A DNA stretch of 24,432 nucleotides from assembly GCA_002811675.1 (NCBI GenBank), contig PDIM01010257.1, positions 6,271 through 30,702 on the forward strand, written 5' to 3'. Source of the stretch: Ichthyosporea sp. XGB-2017a. Its lineage: Eukaryota > Opisthokonta > Ichthyosporea. This document shows positions 20,739-24,432 of this stretch, one piece after another (positions within the stretch are counted from its first letter, which is position 1; every line of letters begins with the position of its first letter). Made by a program: the position numbers and the translations under genes. The notes under the pieces are model-generated. The model had not been told where the DNA came from. It searched no databases and saw nothing but the letters and a program-made list of their open reading frames with translations.

Positions 20739-21830
20739 ATGATGGATGTCGCTGGTGATAAGAATAGTCCGAACGAGGAAGTGTTAGCGGGATCAGAAGG
20801 TGACAAAGAGCAGAAAAAGGCAGAGAAAGCTGGAAATCCCTTTGTTGCGGCGACCCCAGTGGTGGTGGATGCATCGAATTATGACCAGCTTGTTGCCATG
20901 CAAAAGGCTGGAGCGACGTTGACAAAAGGGCAGCTGAGGAAAATGCGAAAGCACGAGAGGTGGTTGGCGAAAAGAGAAGAGCGTCGAGCGAATCGCGGGG
21001 AAGAAAAGAGGCGGAAGAGACAGAGGATCAAAGAAGCGCGAGAGGCTGCAATCAAGGCAGCTGGGGGTGATAAAGAAGCGGAAGCAGCCAATTTGGCAGC
21101 CCTGACTCGCCAGACCACGCTGATGAAGGATTCCTCGAGCAAGCAGCGGGTGGTGTTTGATATGGCGTTTAATGAATACATGGCGTTGAAGGATCTTCGG
21201 AGCTTGTTGGGCCAGATGGAGAGATGCTATAGTGCGAATCGATACAACCCGTCTCCAATGCATATGTACTGGACAAGTGTGGACGGTGTACTAAAGCAGG
21301 TTCTGGAAGAAAAGCATGAGGGATACAAGCGGTGGGATGTAAATATCTCTGGTGAGGATTACCACGCTGTGTTTGGGACAGGTGAAGAGGAGAAGGAGGG
21401 GGATGTGTGCGAACAAGGGAAGATGCGCACAAGAAAGGATCAGCTCGTGTATTTGACTGCAGACTCGCCCAACGTTGTGGGAACTCTGGAGGAAGATAAG
21501 ATCTATATCATTGGGGGTATTGTGGACCATAACGTGCATAAAGAGTTGTGTCTGAAGAAAGCAGAGCGGGAAGGGATCCAGCACGGCAGACTTCCCATTG
21601 GGGAATATGTTCGCATGTCACAGCGCAAGGTGCTCGCCGTAAACCACGTGTATGAGATATTGCTGGAATATCAGAAGACTAAGGACTGGAAAATCGCCTT
21701 TACTACTGTCATACCGCAGCGCAAAATCGATCACAATGAAAAAAAAGGAGAGTCGGCACAAAAGGAGGAAAATGGGAAGGAGGAGGGCATGGATAAAGGG
21801 AAAGGAAAGGAGGAGGAGGAGAAGAACTGA
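20739..21830 (+). CDS. TRM10: TRM10-type tRNA guanine-9 N1-methyltransferase
   Basis: Single exon as read, 363 aa. Residues ~62-110 are a highly basic helix (RKMRKHERWLAKREERR and on), typical of the TRM10 N-terminal tRNA-binding tail. The SPOUT domain spans ~135-330: VVFDMAFNEYM, LTADSPNVVGTL, IYIIGGIVDHN with the conserved Asp (D263), GRLPIGEYV, RKVLAVNHVYEILLEY and the family-typical ending DWKIAFTTVIPQRK. Known role: SAM-dependent methylation of N1 of purine 9 in tRNAs. The C-terminal tail is Lys/Glu-rich. An insert (~214-235) sits in the domain. Start is uncertain: ATG 20739 and 20742 are adjacent and follow a T tract that could be a 3' splice site using the AG at 20762, in which case an upstream exon would supply the N-terminus. 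Confidence 0.92.
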   Translation: MMDVAGDKNSPNEEVLAGSEGDKEQKKAEKAGNPFVAATPVVVDASNYDQLVAMQKAGATLTKGQLRKMRKHERWLAKREERRANRGEEKRRKRQRIKEAREAAIKAAGGDKEAEAANLAALTRQTTLMKDSSSKQRVVFDMAFNEYMALKDLRSLLGQMERCYSANRYNPSPMHMYWTSVDGVLKQVLEEKHEGYKRWDVNISGEDYHAVFGTGEEEKEGDVCEQGKMRTRKDQLVYLTADSPNVVGTLEEDKIYIIGGIVDHNVHKELCLKKAEREGIQHGRLPIGEYVRMSQRKVLAVNHVYEILLEYQKTKDWKIAFTTVIPQRKIDHNEKKGESAQKEENGKEEGMDKGKGKEEEEKN

Positions 21831-21920
21831 GTTGAAAGGGAAGAAGCAGTGGGTGGAGCAACTGACGGTCAAATCAAGTTTCATATTCACTGTTTCGCTT
21901 CAGATGCAAGTAGCAACCAC

Positions 21921-21936
21921 TTTTATTTAAATAAAA
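21921..21936. terminator. Palindromic bidirectional poly(A) signal shared by TRM10 and the TBC gene
   Basis: TTTTATTTAAATAAAA is a perfect 16-bp palindrome, so it reads AATAAA on both strands. It lies 91-106 bases after the TRM10 stop and about 50-60 bases after the stop of the converging TBC gene. Confidence 0.75.
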
Positions 21937-21982
21937 CAGAACGACATTCATTTCTTTTTGTACATATGCCTTTAACTTTTTT

Positions 21983-23623
21983 TTAAACGAGATTCTGAGA
22001 AACCATCTCCTCCTGAATATTATAGGCCTGTGCCAGAATCTGGTCCATGTCCATCATAGGCAGACGTTGCATGAACCCCTTCAATTCAGAATACTCAAGC
22101 TCCTCCAGCATATCTTTGTAGCAATTCAGAACTGCCAAGCATACAAATGTATGAAACTCCCGCATTCCCCCACACGGTTGTTCAGGCTGCATCACTGAGG
22201 TATTTTCTGCGTCATAGTGACTGTCAAAGCTTTTAGTGCCACTGGTTAACGTAGTTCCTCCTACAGATGATGTACCAATAATGCTACCACCAGGGCTCGT
22301 CAAGGAATCATCGACCCCATTAACATATCCTTTGGTCGTTCCCCCCGTATCGACCAGCAGCCCAAAGTATTTATCCCAAAGACGCAGCGTGCATTCTAAG
22401 GGAAGACTGCGGGAAAGAAGGTAGTGAAGCCAGTTAAGCGCCCACTCATTGGGCTCGAGTTCTTCCTCCTCAAAGTGGTTGTATAGGTCCGGCATAAGCG
22501 CACGAAAGTAAGTCATTAGATTTGTCATTTGCCTATTTGTCGTCTCTGGGCTAAACCAATCTCTCAAATGAATATTCAGCAAAGCGGTGAAGAGGTAGTA
22601 CAAATCTGCTTCCGGATCAGCCTCCTCTGCATGCTCCTCCCCGTGCTCATGCTCCTCATTAATGCTCGATGGATTCCCTTTCATGGCGTGTGCCATACTG
22701 GAATGGCCATCATGTCCCGTCCCCAATGTCCCCGCAGATGAGGTGGAGGTATTCATAGCATTGGAGGCAGCGCCGGTACCAGACTCGCTCACCCCGCCCC
22801 CATCTTCACTACCACCTCCCTGATGATATTCCCCACCACCCGCACTGTGTTGCTCTCCGTGCCCTCCCCCACTACTCGTGCTTCCCAGATCTCCGCCTCC
22901 AGCTCCTCCACTCCCATTCTCCCCACCGTCCACATCTCCCACCCCGACACTTCCATTCAATCCCCCTTTCTCAATACTGTCCCCACTCCCCACTCCTTTG
23001 CGGTGCGAATATTTTAGGTAATGCTCCCTTACAGCAAACGTCAGCACCCCACACATATTAATCAGCCCTGGGGAGTACTGCACATGATTTACCCCACTCA
23101 TGTACGTGGCCAGTACTCGCTCCATCATTCCCCGCACACCAGGATCCTTAAAGTAAGCATGGTGCTCCCCAACAGGAGTGAATCGCTTCAACTCACCCGC
23201 GATTCTCTTCATTATCTCCGTCCCTGCATCCCCACCCATAAAAGCCCTCCCAGCCGAGCTCCCCATGTCATCGTAAGGGTTTGTCGTCTGCGAATGGTGA
23301 TCCATTCCGTCCCCGAAACCGAGTCCCCGTCGTCGCCTTCTCAGTTCGGCAAGTTCACTGAGGGTCAATCCCTCCTCCTCCTCCTCCAGCCTTTCCAATC
23401 CACGACCTCCCCCGAGGCCCCTGTAGGAATACTCCTCGTTCTGCTGCCGCTGGGTAGTCTCCTCCTCGCTCTTGTCAGGCCGCGCTACCCCGAGCAGGTA
23501 CTTCCACACCTCCACACGCACCACATCAGGCACTCCTTCTTCCGCCATCTCCCGCAGCTTCTCCATGTCCACGTACATTTCAGTGCCAAGCACCTCTTGG
23601 AAATCCTCCAGTGTATAGTACAT
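21983..23623 (-). CDS. TBC-domain Rab-GAP-like protein with Gly/Ser-rich inserts
   Basis: Single exon, 546 aa. A TBC fold covers nearly the whole protein: EGVPDVVRVEVWKYLLGVAR (29-48), IAGELKRF (141-148, arginine-finger motif with Glu for Asp; R147), NHVQYSPGLINMCGVLTF (179-196), HLRDWFSPETTNRQM and PNEWALNWLHYLLSRSLPL with LRLWDKYF. Three low-complexity inserts break the fold: ~52-132 (Glu/Arg), ~210-335 (Gly/Ser, ~125 residues) and ~422-486. The usual glutamine finger (YxQ/YCQ) is replaced by YSPG (S184), so classical dual-finger catalysis is doubtful. Known role of the family: Rab GTPase activation; the target Rab is unknown. The ATG at 23623 gives a conserved-looking N-terminus. It converges on TRM10 with a shared poly(A) site. 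Confidence 0.85.
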   Translation of the reverse strand: MYYTLEDFQEVLGTEMYVDMEKLREMAEEGVPDVVRVEVWKYLLGVARPDKSEEETTQRQQNEEYSYRGLGGGRGLERLEEEEEGLTLSELAELRRRRRGLGFGDGMDHHSQTTNPYDDMGSSAGRAFMGGDAGTEIMKRIAGELKRFTPVGEHHAYFKDPGVRGMMERVLATYMSGVNHVQYSPGLINMCGVLTFAVREHYLKYSHRKGVGSGDSIEKGGLNGSVGVGDVDGGENGSGGAGGGDLGSTSSGGGHGEQHSAGGGEYHQGGGSEDGGGVSESGTGAASNAMNTSTSSAGTLGTGHDGHSSMAHAMKGNPSSINEEHEHGEEHAEEADPEADLYYLFTALLNIHLRDWFSPETTNRQMTNLMTYFRALMPDLYNHFEEEELEPNEWALNWLHYLLSRSLPLECTLRLWDKYFGLLVDTGGTTKGYVNGVDDSLTSPGGSIIGTSSVGGTTLTSGTKSFDSHYDAENTSVMQPEQPCGGMREFHTFVCLAVLNCYKDMLEELEYSELKGFMQRLPMMDMDQILAQAYNIQEEMVSQNLV

Positions 23624-24432
23624 TGTTCACTGGATGAGTGGGGGTGGCGAGGGGGCTGAATATGTACACAATAAAGACTATACAGAAATAAGAAACACAA
23701 CAAGGTGTAGAGAGACAGAGAAAGGGATGGAAATGGAACAGGTCTTTGCTATCTATTCCTTTAACTCAAAAAGGCAGCAACTCTTTATTCAAACCCCCCA
23801 ATCCCACAATGCACTCAAATATATCTAAATCTCAAAATCTAGAGCGCAACGCTACACAAAGCACCTGTGTTCCTACGTGTAGCGATAAAATAGAAACACA
23901 AAACTCGGATATCTCTCAAAAAGAAAAATAAAAACCAAAGGGAAAAAGCAACGAACTCCTCCTGCCTGCTGGAGGGTGGAGGCTCATATATCATAGCCAG
24001 AACCCTTTTTAAAAATTTTAAAAAATCGGGGAGGATTATTTTTGCCCCAGCCGCGCGCAAAAAGTCAAAATAGTCGCACGCAAATATTACGAATATAGGG
24101 CATACGAATAAATTTCCTGCTCTGTGATTGGGCCGTTTCAAGCTTAGCAAAAGCTTAAAAGTCCTGAAAATCGACCCCCAGTGAAAAGCCTAATCTTTGC
24201 GTAACCCTAATGAGGCCAATTCCTTTGGTAAAAAAAAGAACCTTTTGCACAAGTTTTGCAGGTTGAATCTTGGTTGAATCGTTCAGTGCCAGTACTTCAG
24301 CCAAAGCTTGTTACACAATACACACTTACACTTCTTGCATGAATCCGGGGTCCGGACAAGGATCTATAGCTTGCGGTCTTCAAATGATATGTTTATTTCT
24401 TTACAAAAGATTTGTACACTAAGTCATCGGTA
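23624..24432. promoter_or_regulatory. Upstream region of the TBC gene, no gene identified
   Basis: About 800 bp to the window edge. It is A/T-rich, with a striking A/T block at ~24005-24026 and GC-rich cgcgcgc at ~24051. A minus-strand open frame at 23839-24150 shows no motif. An ATG at 24339 opens 27 codons to a TAA and could be the first exon of a gene to the right, but nothing confirms this. Confidence 0.4.

Noticed and set aside
23021-23659. 212-codon plus-strand open frame
   Set aside because: It is antisense to the TBC gene, is rich in Pro/Ser/His as expected from the complement of a Gly/Ser insert, and has no family motif.
23839-24150. 103-codon minus-strand open frame near the right edge
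   Set aside because: Low-complexity, aromatic-rich translation of A/T-rich DNA, with no motif.
24255-24285. tRNA B-box-like GGTTGAATC repeats
   Set aside because: They lack the invariant GGTTC core, and no cloverleaf can be formed around them.
24339-24422. ATG with 27 codons to a stop, possible first exon of a rightward gene
   Set aside because: Too short, no homology visible and no clear donor before the edge.

Overview
This is nuclear DNA of a unicellular-looking eukaryote (a protist). The evidence is spliceosomal introns of about 90-140 bp with GTAAGT-type donors, AATAAA poly(A) signals, no operons, and eukaryote-only families (AIP1/WDR1, katanin p60, FANCJ, TBC Rab-GAPs, a Rubicon-type zinc domain). 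All three standard stop codons end genes, so the code is standard. I cannot name the lineage. The CoA enzyme has the plant-type kinase-plus-phosphatase layout with an apparently live kinase, so I do not assign an animal or fungal origin.

The genome is compact: nine genes fill almost the whole window. From left to right they are: (1) minus, a BAR-PH-TBC protein; (2) plus, AIP1/WDR1; (3) plus, a pantothenate kinase / DUF89 phosphatase fusion; (4) minus, a FANCJ/BRIP1-type Fe-S helicase; (5) minus, katanin p60; (6) plus, a RhoGAP-like plus FYVE/Rubicon-homology protein; (7) minus, COX10 haem O synthase; (8) plus, a TRM10 tRNA m1G9 methyltransferase; (9) minus, a second TBC protein. Genes 1/2, 5/6 and 7/8 are divergent and share short promoter regions. 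Genes 3/4, 6/7 and 8/9 converge tail to tail, with overlapping or shared 3' ends; 8/9 share a perfect palindromic poly(A) signal. Only genes 1-3 have coding introns that I can resolve (2, 2 and 4).

The genes are not one pathway. Housekeeping functions (CoA synthesis and control, haem A synthesis, tRNA modification, DNA repair, actin and microtubule turnover) sit beside three regulators of small GTPases and membrane traffic. Two of these three are the most interesting items. Gene 1 fuses an ACAP-type BAR-PH module, which elsewhere precedes an ArfGAP, to a TBC Rab-GAP domain. Gene 6 joins a RhoGAP fold lacking its arginine finger to a C-terminal Rubicon-homology zinc domain, which in other proteins binds Rab7. 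I do not recognise either architecture from well-studied organisms.

Intergenic stretches hold G9-G10 runs and a marked excess of the palindrome CAGCTG. I saw no mobile elements, viral remnants, tRNA/rRNA genes or CRISPR arrays.
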